In this document: in pieces, positions 1 through 7,101 of the stretch | How the letters are laid out: each line of letters opens with the position of its first letter | Position numbering within the stretch: position 1 is the stretch's first letter | From: Mariaggregatimicrobium sp964498785 | GTDB lineage: Bacteria > Zhuqueibacterota > Zhuqueibacteria > Thermofontimicrobiales > Thiofontviventaceae | NCBI GenBank assembly: GCA_964498785.1 | Contig: CAZCJL010000003.1 | Coordinates: 75,383 to 139,382, forward strand | DNA length: 64,000 nt | Direction of reading: 5' to 3' | The notes under the pieces: model-generated | Database searches by the model: none | Seen by the model: the letters and a program-made list of their open reading frames with translations, nothing else | Told to the model about the DNA's origin: nothing | Translations under genes and position numbers: made by a program

Positions 1-573
1 TTTCCTATAAATATTATTCTTAGACAGCCTGGAAGCGACTTCTGAAATAGCGCAATGAGTCGTAACTAAGCCAACCCGAAAAAAGCCTGACATCAGCATC
101 ATCGCAAAATCGGATGAATGAGTTAACTCTGCAAACATCTCTGTCTGACCGGGGTAATTTCTTCCGGCCAAAGATAATGCATATTTTGAGACTGGCCCGG
201 TTACAACAACGTCAAGTAAATTTTGTTTAGCGCTTTCAATAGCATATTCAAGTGATACCGCAGCGGCTACACCGGCATCTCTGGTAAGTTTTCCGTATTC
301 TATCGGAAGGCTTTGATTTTTAAACAAATCTAAAAGAAATAAATTATCTGTAGAATATTTTATTTCGGTAATATTATCAATCTCTCGGAAATTGAGCGGT
401 AATTTAAGAGCTGACTTAACACTATTAATTACAAAAGTGGAACCAATAATGACAAACTTACCGTTGTGTAATTTATCAAAATCAAAAAATGCTTTTAATA
501 TTACTTCCGTGGCGATCCCATTAAAATCTCCCATTGTAATACCAATTATAGGAACAAGCTGTTCTTTTTTCAT
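1..573 (-). CDS. pdxA: PdxA-family dehydrogenase (4-hydroxythreonine-4-phosphate dehydrogenase-like), 3' end cut by window
   Basis: The first 191 codons are present; the rest lies beyond position 1. The translation begins MKKEQLVPIIGITMGDFNGI, matching the PdxA N-terminal GITMGDPxGIGPE block, although the usual Pro is Phe and the second Gly-Pro-Glu reads A-T-E. It later has VVTGPVSKYAL followed by AGRNYPGQTEMFAEL, the PdxA signature around the substrate and metal site. The family oxidises 4-phospho-hydroxy-threonine in vitamin B6 synthesis; relatives (PdxA2) act on D-threonate or erythronate phosphate. The start ATG lies 10 bp after the kinase stop, so the gene is probably the last of a bioY-kinase-pdxA operon. 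No clear Shine-Dalgarno is visible. Family assignment is firm, exact substrate is not. Confidence 0.85.
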   Translation of the reverse strand, partial: MKKEQLVPIIGITMGDFNGIATEVILKAFFDFDKLHNGKFVIIGSTFVINSVKSALKLPLNFREIDNITEIKYSTDNLFLLDLFKNQSLPIEYGKLTRDAGVAAAVSLEYAIESAKQNLLDVVVTGPVSKYALSLAGRNYPGQTEMFAELTHSSDFAMMLMSGFFRVGLVTTHCAISEVASRLSKNNIYRK

Positions 574-583
574 AAATTTTTAG

Positions 584-1576
584 CTATTCTATATATTGAA
601 CAACATTTTTCAACGATTTTTTCAAAGAGTCAATTAATGGTTCATTCACATAAACGCCAGCTTTTTCAAATGCTAATATTGCAGCACCAATTGCTGGATC
701 AAACTGAGGTTCCGAAATTTCAATATTCCAGGAAAGTTCAAACAATTCTTTGCTTATTTCGTTAACTAACATTTCTTTTTGCTTGAACACGCTACCTATC
801 AATGCAATTTTAATAGTATCATCTGTGAAGCCTAACCGATAAGCGACAGCTTTTGCAAGTTTCCCCAATTCTTTACCAGCATTTTTAATAATCTGAAGAG
901 AAACTGCATCATCATTTTTAGCTAATTCAAATACATTTAAAGCAAGTTCGGCAATTGCCACCCGATCAAATTTATTTTGGTAAATAAGCGGAATGATTTC
1001 TTCAATAGAATATAAATCCAATTTTGTTTCAAGCATATTTCTTAATTTCGTGCTTTCTCCTCGTCCATCCTGGTCTTTAAGCGCTGCCATAACAGCTTCA
1101 CGTCCAATATAATATCCACCGCCTTCATCACCTAATAAATATCCCCAACCTCCGGACCGAACTATTTTCCCTTTTTCGTTTTTACCAAAACAAATGCTCC
1201 CGGTTCCGGAAATTAAAATTATCCCGGGGCAATTTCCAAAAGCTCCGGCAAGGGCAATTATCGCATCACTATCGACACTCAATTTCGATTTAAACTCAGT
1301 ATCATCAAACAAAGCAGCTATCTTCTTTTGATCGCTTTTCCTGCCTGCTCCTGCTAATCCCAGAAAAAGCCATAGTACTTTATTCGTAGGGACATTGTTT
1401 TTTTTTAATAGCTTTGAAATGAGACGTGTTAATTCCTGTTTTAATTTTTCTTCTCCCAAAGCCTGTAAGTTGGAACTTCCGCCACGTATTCGCGCGATAA
1501 TTTCTCCTGTCCTTGAAATAAGAACAGCTTCAGTTTTTGTCCCTCCTCCGTCAACGCCGATAACAAATTTATCCAT
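584..1576 (-). CDS. BadF/BadG/BcrA/BcrD-family kinase, probable N-acetylglucosamine or N-acetylmuramate kinase
   Basis: This is a 330-aa ASKHA-fold kinase. The phosphate-1 motif GVDGGGTKT is at residues 7-15, the phosphate-2 region LISGTGS at about 121-127, and the GWGYLLGDEGGGYYIG block typical of GlcNAc-kinase-like BadF proteins at about 143-158. The family phosphorylates amino sugars in the cytoplasm; benzoyl-CoA reductase activators share the fold but carry cysteine motifs not seen here. A murQ gene lies 22 kb away, so a role in recycling MurNAc/GlcNAc from peptidoglycan is plausible but inferred. The start ATG is preceded by AGAGGG, which overlaps the bioY stop codon. The gap to bioY is 8 bp, consistent with one operon. 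Confidence 0.85.
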   Translation of the reverse strand: MDKFVIGVDGGGTKTEAVLISRTGEIIARIRGGSSNLQALGEEKLKQELTRLISKLLKKNNVPTNKVLWLFLGLAGAGRKSDQKKIAALFDDTEFKSKLSVDSDAIIALAGAFGNCPGIILISGTGSICFGKNEKGKIVRSGGWGYLLGDEGGGYYIGREAVMAALKDQDGRGESTKLRNMLETKLDLYSIEEIIPLIYQNKFDRVAIAELALNVFELAKNDDAVSLQIIKNAGKELGKLAKAVAYRLGFTDDTIKIALIGSVFKQKEMLVNEISKELFELSWNIEISEPQFDPAIGAAILAFEKAGVYVNEPLIDSLKKSLKNVVQYIE

Positions 1577-1584
1577 AAATCCCT

Positions 1585-2184
1585 CTATTTAATGATTTGA
1601 AAATATTTTTTTAATTTTATAAAAATATAAGATGCTAAAATTACTTTAACAATATCTCCTGGTAAAAATATGACAAATCCTGACCAAAGAGCTTTGATAA
1701 AAGTAAATTGTTTACCAAGTAATAAATTTATATTTATATATAGGAAGACAACACCAATAAAAAAAATGGTTAATGTGCTCATAAAATTAATACAGAATAT
1801 TTTGTAAAAAGCTTTAGTCATCAATATGTTTTTATCATGAATTTTACCAACCATTGTTTGCCCGGCAAAACCAGAAATATATGCTGCAATCGGACATGAA
1901 AGCAGATATCCGAATGTTGGTTGAAAAATATAACCTAAGCCACCTCCATTTGCAAAGACCGGCAAACCTGTAAGCCCTATTGATAAATATAAAATCTGGC
2001 TTATCATGCCAAATTTTGAACCCAAAAAATTACCAGACAAAAGCACAAAAAACGTTTGTAATGTTATCGGAACATAAGGAAACGGAATTCGTATAAAAGC
2101 TCCAATTGCCGTAAGAGTTGTAAAAATGCTTGTATATATTATAATTTTTACTCTTGATTGAGAATTGGAAAGATTTTTTATTAT
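1585..2184 (-). CDS. bioY: BioY-like biotin transporter S component, with apparent non-canonical start
   Basis: The substrate-binding membrane subunit of an ECF-type biotin transporter. The protein is very hydrophobic and contains the BioY landmarks PYVPITLQTFFVLLSG and GLTGLPVFANGGGLGY followed by a GYLL segment. The only ordinary in-frame start is GTG at 2046, which would remove the conserved VPITLQT region. Upstream the frame stays open for 47 codons to a TAG at 2188-2190, with no ATG, GTG or TTG. A strong AAAGGAG (2193-2199) sits 8 nt before ATA at 2182-2184, which is therefore given as the start (199 aa, normal family length). No EcfA/EcfT genes are in the window. Family call is firm; the start is inferred. 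Confidence 0.8.
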   Translation of the reverse strand: MIKNLSNSQSRVKIIIYTSIFTTLTAIGAFIRIPFPYVPITLQTFFVLLSGNFLGSKFGMISQILYLSIGLTGLPVFANGGGLGYIFQPTFGYLLSCPIAAYISGFAGQTMVGKIHDKNILMTKAFYKIFCINFMSTLTIFFIGVVFLYININLLLGKQFTFIKALWSGFVIFLPGDIVKVILASYIFIKLKKYFQIIK

Positions 2185-2239
2185 TTGCTAATCTCCTTTA
2201 TTTGCTCACATATTTGTGATTCAAGACTATCTTAAGTTA

Positions 2240-2268
2240 AAAATACAAAATTAAATGATTAAAGTCAA
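2240..2268 (-). promoter_or_regulatory. sigma70-type promoter for the bioY-kinase-pdxA operon
   Basis: On the minus strand TTGACT (2263-2268) is followed after 17 nt by TATTTT (2240-2245). This is a good -35/-10 pair pointing into bioY, about 55 nt upstream of its predicted start. Assigned from sequence only. Confidence 0.55.
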
Positions 2269-2288
2269 TTTCAAATTTAAATTTAGTC

Positions 2289-2317
2289 TTGATTTTAGTA
2301 CATTGTTTTGATATATT
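2289..2317 (+). promoter_or_regulatory. sigma70-type promoter for the patatin gene
   Basis: TTGATT (2289-2294), 17 nt spacer, TATATT (2312-2317). The expected transcription start falls at about 2323-2325, only one to three bases before the ATG at 2326, so the mRNA would be leaderless or nearly so. No Shine-Dalgarno precedes the ATG, which agrees. Confidence 0.5.
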
Positions 2318-2325
2318 TATCCGTT

Positions 2326-4974
2326 ATGAGAAAAAAATTAATTTTTATAATTACAATTATCTTCCTTTTTTCATATTCAGTTAACACTTTAGGATATGAT
2401 AATCAATTAGATACAATTAATCTTAACTATAAAAAAGTTGATACGCCGCCTAATTGTCTTATTCCGCACAGATTATTACAGAAGCCCAAAATCGGGCTTG
2501 CTCTCAGCGGCGGCGGCGCTCGCGGACTTGCCCAAATCGGCGTATTACAGGTATTTGAGGAAAATGATGTCGAATTGGATTTTATTGTCGGAGTAAGTAT
2601 GGGAGCAATAGTAGGCGGATTATACGTCGCCGGATATAGTCCCTATGAATTAGAAGAAATTTTAAAAGAAATAAATTGGACTGAAATTATCATTGACACA
2701 CCACCGCGAAACAATCTTTTTATAAGTCAAAAAGAGGAAAGAGAGCGTTCAATTATTCAATTGCGCATGCAAGGGCTCAAAATTGTTATTCCACAATCTT
2801 TTACTGCAGGTCAAAAACTATCTTCCATATTATCTGATCTTGCAATGAAGGGCTTTTATCCTGTAAATTCTGATTTCAACAAATTACGAATCCCGTTTCG
2901 GGCACTCGCCTGCGATATGGTTACTGGCGAAAAAATTATGTTAAAAGAAGGCAATCTTGCCGAAGCGATGCGAGCCTCTGCGGCATTTCCATTAATGTTT
3001 TCGCCGGTTCAAAAAAACAATATGCTACTTGTTGATGGCGGATTAATTAATAATATTCCAGTAGATGAAGTCAGAACAGCAGGAGTTGATATTGTTATCG
3101 CGGTTAACACAACATCTAAGCTGCATCCCAAAGAGAGATTACAGGCCCCATGGATTATTGCAGACCAGGTTACGACAATTATGCAGCGCGAAAAAAACAG
3201 GGAGCAACAAGCAAAAGCTGATGTCATTATCTCTCTAAATATGGAAGATCAAAAGTCTGATAATTTTCAAAGTATTGATACATTAATACAGGCCGGGCGT
3301 TATGAAACATTAAAAAAAATCGATCAAATCAAGTCTATTTTTAAAGATATTAGACAACAAAATATTCCGGAAAATTATTACGAGTTTAGCCATATTAAAA
3401 TCGCTGGCTGCTCAGAACAATCACTCGATTCACATATTTCTGAAATTATTAATCAATTACAAAATAAATCAATATCATTTAAAGAAATTTATTTACTTTT
3501 GGAAAAAATATACAGCACGGGAATATTTTCTGATGTATCATTGACAATTAATTCCCCAGGTGAAGTAGAGTTAAGTCTGAAAAAGAATCCCGGATTTAGT
3601 CAGGTTGTGTTTCACGGCAATACGGTTTTCAGTGATTCGGTATTAAGAGAGCAGATAAAAAGCCTTCCCCATAATCCAATAAATTATTACAGAGGTAAGG
3701 AAGATTTAAAAAATATAATCAAGCTATATCGTGAAAGCGGTTATTCTTTAACTCAAATTAAAGATGTTGTGCTATTGAATGGTGTTTTATATATTCATAT
3801 CGATGAGGGGTATATTTCCGGGATAGTCACAAAAGGAAATAATCGAACACAAAAGTACGTCATTCTGAGAGAATTCCCTTTAAAAAAAGGTGATATATTT
3901 AATATTAACAAAGCAACACAAGGGATAAATAATATTCACAGCACAGGATTATTCAATAATGTTTCCTTTGAAATTGAGTATAATTCCAATGGAATTTTGG
4001 TCATATTATTTCTTCATGAAAAACCATTTACCGTTTTTAGATTTGGAGCGCGTTATGATTTGGAGCAAAAAGGAAAAGGTCTGGTTGAGCTTGTTGATGA
4101 AAACGTATTTGGTTTGGGTAATAATGTTTCTTTACAAGGATTATATGGCTTGAGAGAACAACGTTTTGATATTAAATTCAGGGCGGATCGTATTCGAAAC
4201 ACATTTCTGGCGTATCAGTTGAATTTTTCGTATAATGAAAAATCTCACTATAGTTATCAAGATGGAAAACGGACTGGTGAATATAAAAATATCAACAAAG
4301 ATTTTTCTTTAAAAGTCGGACAGCAGATTAAAAAACTGGGAATGCTGTCCTTTATATTAAAAATCCAAAATATTAACCTGAATAAAGGTGAAGGGTACGG
4401 TTTTCCAATTGGTAATCTTGATTTACAAACGCTTGCCATGCAATCAGTTGTTGATACAAAAGACCGGCATCCTTTTCCAACCCGTGGCAAATATTATCAT
4501 TTTTTTTATGAGTTATCATCTGGTACATTTCTGAATAGCGAAATTTCATTTTTTAAAATATATTCTTCTTTTGAACAATATTTCACATTTCTGAAAAGGA
4601 ATACAATCCACCCAAAAGTATCATGGGGCGCATCTGATGTAACCACTCCTTATACAGAACAATTTCGATTAGGTGGACTTTCTTCTTTTTACGGGCTTAA
4701 TGAGGATGAATTTGTCGGAAGATATTTGTTTCTCTCAAGCATCGAATATCGATATTTTTTCCCATTTAGAACCATATTTGATTTCTATTGGAGTTTTCGA
4801 CTTGATTTGGGCTCAACATGGAAAAATGAGAACGATATTAAACCATTAGATTTAAAGCGAGGGATCGGAACAGGCCTCTCTTTGGGGACTCCGCTTGGGC
4901 CTGTTCATTTTGCATTCGGCTGGAGCGACAAAGGGAAAAAAGTACTATACTTTTCTGCTGGTTATCAATTTTAA
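2326..4974 (+). CDS. patatin-like phospholipase fused to POTRA and Omp85-type beta-barrel
   Basis: An 882-aa outer-membrane protein resembling the PlpD/RssA-plus-Bac_surface_Ag family. Residues 1-23 form a signal peptide (MRKKLIFIITIIFLFSYSVN). The patatin domain spans about 55-300: oxyanion loop SGGGARG (61-67), nucleophile elbow GVSMG with Ser91, and DGG with Asp237, so the Ser-Asp dyad is intact. Residues about 365-570 look like POTRA repeats (for example GNTVFSDSVLREQI). The remainder is a beta-barrel ending in an aromatic Phe (SAGYQF), the usual BAM-recognition ending. In characterised relatives the barrel displays the lipase at the surface. ATG at 2326 is chosen over an upstream TTG at 2308, which would add residues before the signal peptide and overlap the promoter. 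Monocistronic, ending at a terminator. Confidence 0.9.
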   Translation: MRKKLIFIITIIFLFSYSVNTLGYDNQLDTINLNYKKVDTPPNCLIPHRLLQKPKIGLALSGGGARGLAQIGVLQVFEENDVELDFIVGVSMGAIVGGLYVAGYSPYELEEILKEINWTEIIIDTPPRNNLFISQKEERERSIIQLRMQGLKIVIPQSFTAGQKLSSILSDLAMKGFYPVNSDFNKLRIPFRALACDMVTGEKIMLKEGNLAEAMRASAAFPLMFSPVQKNNMLLVDGGLINNIPVDEVRTAGVDIVIAVNTTSKLHPKERLQAPWIIADQVTTIMQREKNREQQAKADVIISLNMEDQKSDNFQSIDTLIQAGRYETLKKIDQIKSIFKDIRQQNIPENYYEFSHIKIAGCSEQSLDSHISEIINQLQNKSISFKEIYLLLEKIYSTGIFSDVSLTINSPGEVELSLKKNPGFSQVVFHGNTVFSDSVLREQIKSLPHNPINYYRGKEDLKNIIKLYRESGYSLTQIKDVVLLNGVLYIHIDEGYISGIVTKGNNRTQKYVILREFPLKKGDIFNINKATQGINNIHSTGLFNNVSFEIEYNSNGILVILFLHEKPFTVFRFGARYDLEQKGKGLVELVDENVFGLGNNVSLQGLYGLREQRFDIKFRADRIRNTFLAYQLNFSYNEKSHYSYQDGKRTGEYKNINKDFSLKVGQQIKKLGMLSFILKIQNINLNKGEGYGFPIGNLDLQTLAMQSVVDTKDRHPFPTRGKYYHFFYELSSGTFLNSEISFFKIYSSFEQYFTFLKRNTIHPKVSWGASDVTTPYTEQFRLGGLSSFYGLNEDEFVGRYLFLSSIEYRYFFPFRTIFDFYWSFRLDLGSTWKNENDIKPLDLKRGIGTGLSLGTPLGPVHFAFGWSDKGKKVLYFSAGYQF

Positions 4975-4975
4975 C

Positions 4976-5012
4976 AAACAGGCCTTCTCACTTAATTGGA
5001 GAAGGCCTGTTT
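4976..5012. terminator. bidirectional intrinsic-type terminator between convergent genes
   Basis: A perfect 14-bp inverted repeat (4976-4989 with 4999-5012, AAACAGGCCTTCTC) encloses a 9-nt loop. It sits 2 bp past the patatin stop and 7 bp before the FecR-gene stop. Flanking A and T residues allow it to work in both directions, though the U-tract is short. Confidence 0.8.
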
Positions 5013-5019
5013 AATTGAA

Positions 5020-5796
5020 TTAATCAATTTTATCACGCTGTAAATTCCATTGAACCCAGTCTGATTGTTCGTCAGAATCATCGCTACTAAAGCTACCATA
5101 GGATTGAACTTTTCCATTAGTATCGATTACAATCTTTTGCATATTCTTTACAATGTACACCCATTCATCGAGCGTTACCTCTTTAGGGGCTGGCACTTCA
5201 TGAGGTCCGGGAACTTCATGCGGTTTTTTAAATATTTTCTGGGGCTCGGTTTTTATTTTTTCCGGAACATTGGATACCTTCACTTCACCAGTATAGACTT
5301 TGAGTTCAGTTGTAGAATCTTGTTTTACATTCATACGAAACACCGTCCCGGTAATAGCAGCGCCAGCAACCGGAGTGGTGATGTCAAACGTAACAGTAGA
5401 TGTTTTTTTATTTAAATTTGCCCAAATATCGCCTTCTTGCAAATTGATTTTTGTTTCTTTTAGCTTGCCTTTTGTTTCTTCATATAGTTTTACAATATCA
5501 ATTGTAGTTTCCGGCGCCATCCGAATCATATCAAGATCGATTAATTCAAGTTCTGCACGTGATCGCTGATAAGTCCTGAGCCGGTCTCCTGAGTTTACTG
5601 GAGAATTTATCTCTGCATTCACCCAATCCGGTGATTCGCCAGCTCGCTTTTTCACCCGTCCATCTGTATATTTTACCAACCCTTTTTTGGCATCATCTGG
5701 CTTTCCGATGCTTAACCGGCTTTGCAATAATAAACTTCCCCCAATAATTGCAACTATAATTACGATAGTTGCTTTCAACATTTTATTGATCTTCAT
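5020..5796 (-). CDS. membrane-anchored FecR-domain protein
   Basis: 258 aa. Residues about 7-25 form a single N-terminal membrane segment or uncleaved signal. The body has the FecR pattern: GLVKYTDGRVKKR, then VNSGDRLRTY, AELELIDLDMIRMAPETTI, and TPVAGAAITGTVFRM followed by TTELKVYTGEVKV. FecR-domain proteins of this stand-alone type are periplasmic beta-structured domains; they need not be iron regulators, and no sigma factor or TonB receptor is adjacent. Two copies of a PHEVP motif (within PHEVPGPHEVPAPKEV) and an acidic Ser-Asp tail form a probable flexible C-terminus. The gene lies 19 bp after the 406-aa gene and shares its strand. Confidence 0.75.
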   Translation of the reverse strand: MKINKMLKATIVIIVAIIGGSLLLQSRLSIGKPDDAKKGLVKYTDGRVKKRAGESPDWVNAEINSPVNSGDRLRTYQRSRAELELIDLDMIRMAPETTIDIVKLYEETKGKLKETKINLQEGDIWANLNKKTSTVTFDITTPVAGAAITGTVFRMNVKQDSTTELKVYTGEVKVSNVPEKIKTEPQKIFKKPHEVPGPHEVPAPKEVTLDEWVYIVKNMQKIVIDTNGKVQSYGSFSSDDSDEQSDWVQWNLQRDKID

Positions 5797-5815
5797 ATTC
5801 GCCTCTTATTTTTTT

Positions 5816-7036
5816 TTAAACTTTCTGAGGAAAATAACGGTTAAAAACGATATCCCCCAATACGAGTGCTTCCCTGGAAAAAGGCTGAACAGAACGCATC
5901 ATCAATTCATCATCAATAATCGTTTTTGCTTCTTTCCAATTATCAATTTCATCCAGCCTTTTTATAAAATTAACAAAAGCCTCTTCATCCTTTTTAAAAA
6001 TCTTCTTTTGTATTAGTTTCTTATTTTTCTCCTCAAATAAGGTAAACAGGGAAACTAACATCACCTCTGGCTGATATTCAATCATTTCCCGACGGATAAT
6101 GAAATCCTGGGGCTCTTTCCACGCTTCTATTTTTGGATAATGTTTTCCCGTATCATCTTTTATATTTTCAGAATCGGCTTCACTTTTTTCCGTAAGTTCA
6201 TTTTCACCTGTAAAAGAAGCAACATAATTATCTAAATCGTTGTTTGGTTTTTCATCGTAAGCTAATTTCTTAAAATGCTCTGCCAGTAATTTAGAAATAT
6301 TTTCAAGATCAAACCAATCATTTGCAGAGTAGACAGAGTTGAATGCTTCATAATATTGTGGGACATTTCGTTCAATTAATAACAATTTCAAAATTTCACG
6401 ATTTATTGAGCGTTGTTCTTTACCACTAATATGGCATGAAAACTCTAAAAAGATTTCTACATCTGAAAAAAAAGCCGCAATAAAGTCTCTCCCATAAACA
6501 TCCTTTTCTACCTGATCCAATATTTTACAAAAATCTTCCTCAACAATGTGAAACTGATCAAATTGACTGATTTTAATAATCAAATTATTTATAAAAATTC
6601 TCTTATCAGAGAGTCCCTTTAGTATTTTCAGTATATCTGTTTGTGTTCTCTCCGATTTATTTTTATAAAAAATGTTTTTTAACGTTTTCTTTGGTGCAAT
6701 AATTAAATCGAATTGTAATCCAACTGTCAGGTTTATAATTTCTAAAATTTCTTCTTTTGTAAATAAAGTGGCCTCTTCAAATGCATTCCTCAGTTGTCCA
6801 ATCAGACTTTTAATTTTCTTATGATTAAAATCATATCTTTTTGAATTGTTGAATTGAAATGGTTCATCTGTTAAAAAATATTTTTGAACTCTTTTCTGAA
6901 GAAAATTTTTCAAAAAGGCTGGCATTTTTTCATTAAGAAGTTCTTTATATGTAATTGTATTTCTTTTTTCAATTAATCTTTCTTTTAATACTGAAGCCAA
7001 TAGTTTTTTTTCATTTTCTCCTGTTGCGTTTTCCAT
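5816..7036 (-). CDS. uncharacterised 406-aa protein downstream of gyrA
   Basis: I do not recognise this family. The protein is soluble, has no signal peptide or membrane span, and is rich in Lys, Glu, Ile and Phe with a largely helical character. An acidic, low-complexity linker lies around residues 270-290 (ENELTEKSEADSENIKDD). The C-terminal part (LMMRSVQPFSREALVLGDIV) looks compact. The start ATG has AGGGG seven bases upstream. It sits 65 bp after gyrA on the same strand, so it may be read through from the gyrase operon. Coding is supported by length, codon usage like its neighbours and a ribosome-binding site; function is unknown. Confidence 0.7.
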   Translation of the reverse strand: MENATGENEKKLLASVLKERLIEKRNTITYKELLNEKMPAFLKNFLQKRVQKYFLTDEPFQFNNSKRYDFNHKKIKSLIGQLRNAFEEATLFTKEEILEIINLTVGLQFDLIIAPKKTLKNIFYKNKSERTQTDILKILKGLSDKRIFINNLIIKISQFDQFHIVEEDFCKILDQVEKDVYGRDFIAAFFSDVEIFLEFSCHISGKEQRSINREILKLLLIERNVPQYYEAFNSVYSANDWFDLENISKLLAEHFKKLAYDEKPNNDLDNYVASFTGENELTEKSEADSENIKDDTGKHYPKIEAWKEPQDFIIRREMIEYQPEVMLVSLFTLFEEKNKKLIQKKIFKKDEEAFVNFIKRLDEIDNWKEAKTIIDDELMMRSVQPFSREALVLGDIVFNRYFPQKV

Positions 7037-7101
7037 GTTGCTTCCCCTGTAGATACGTTAGCATTCACCTATTGTGATAAAAAATTTAATGAGAAATTCT
7101 A

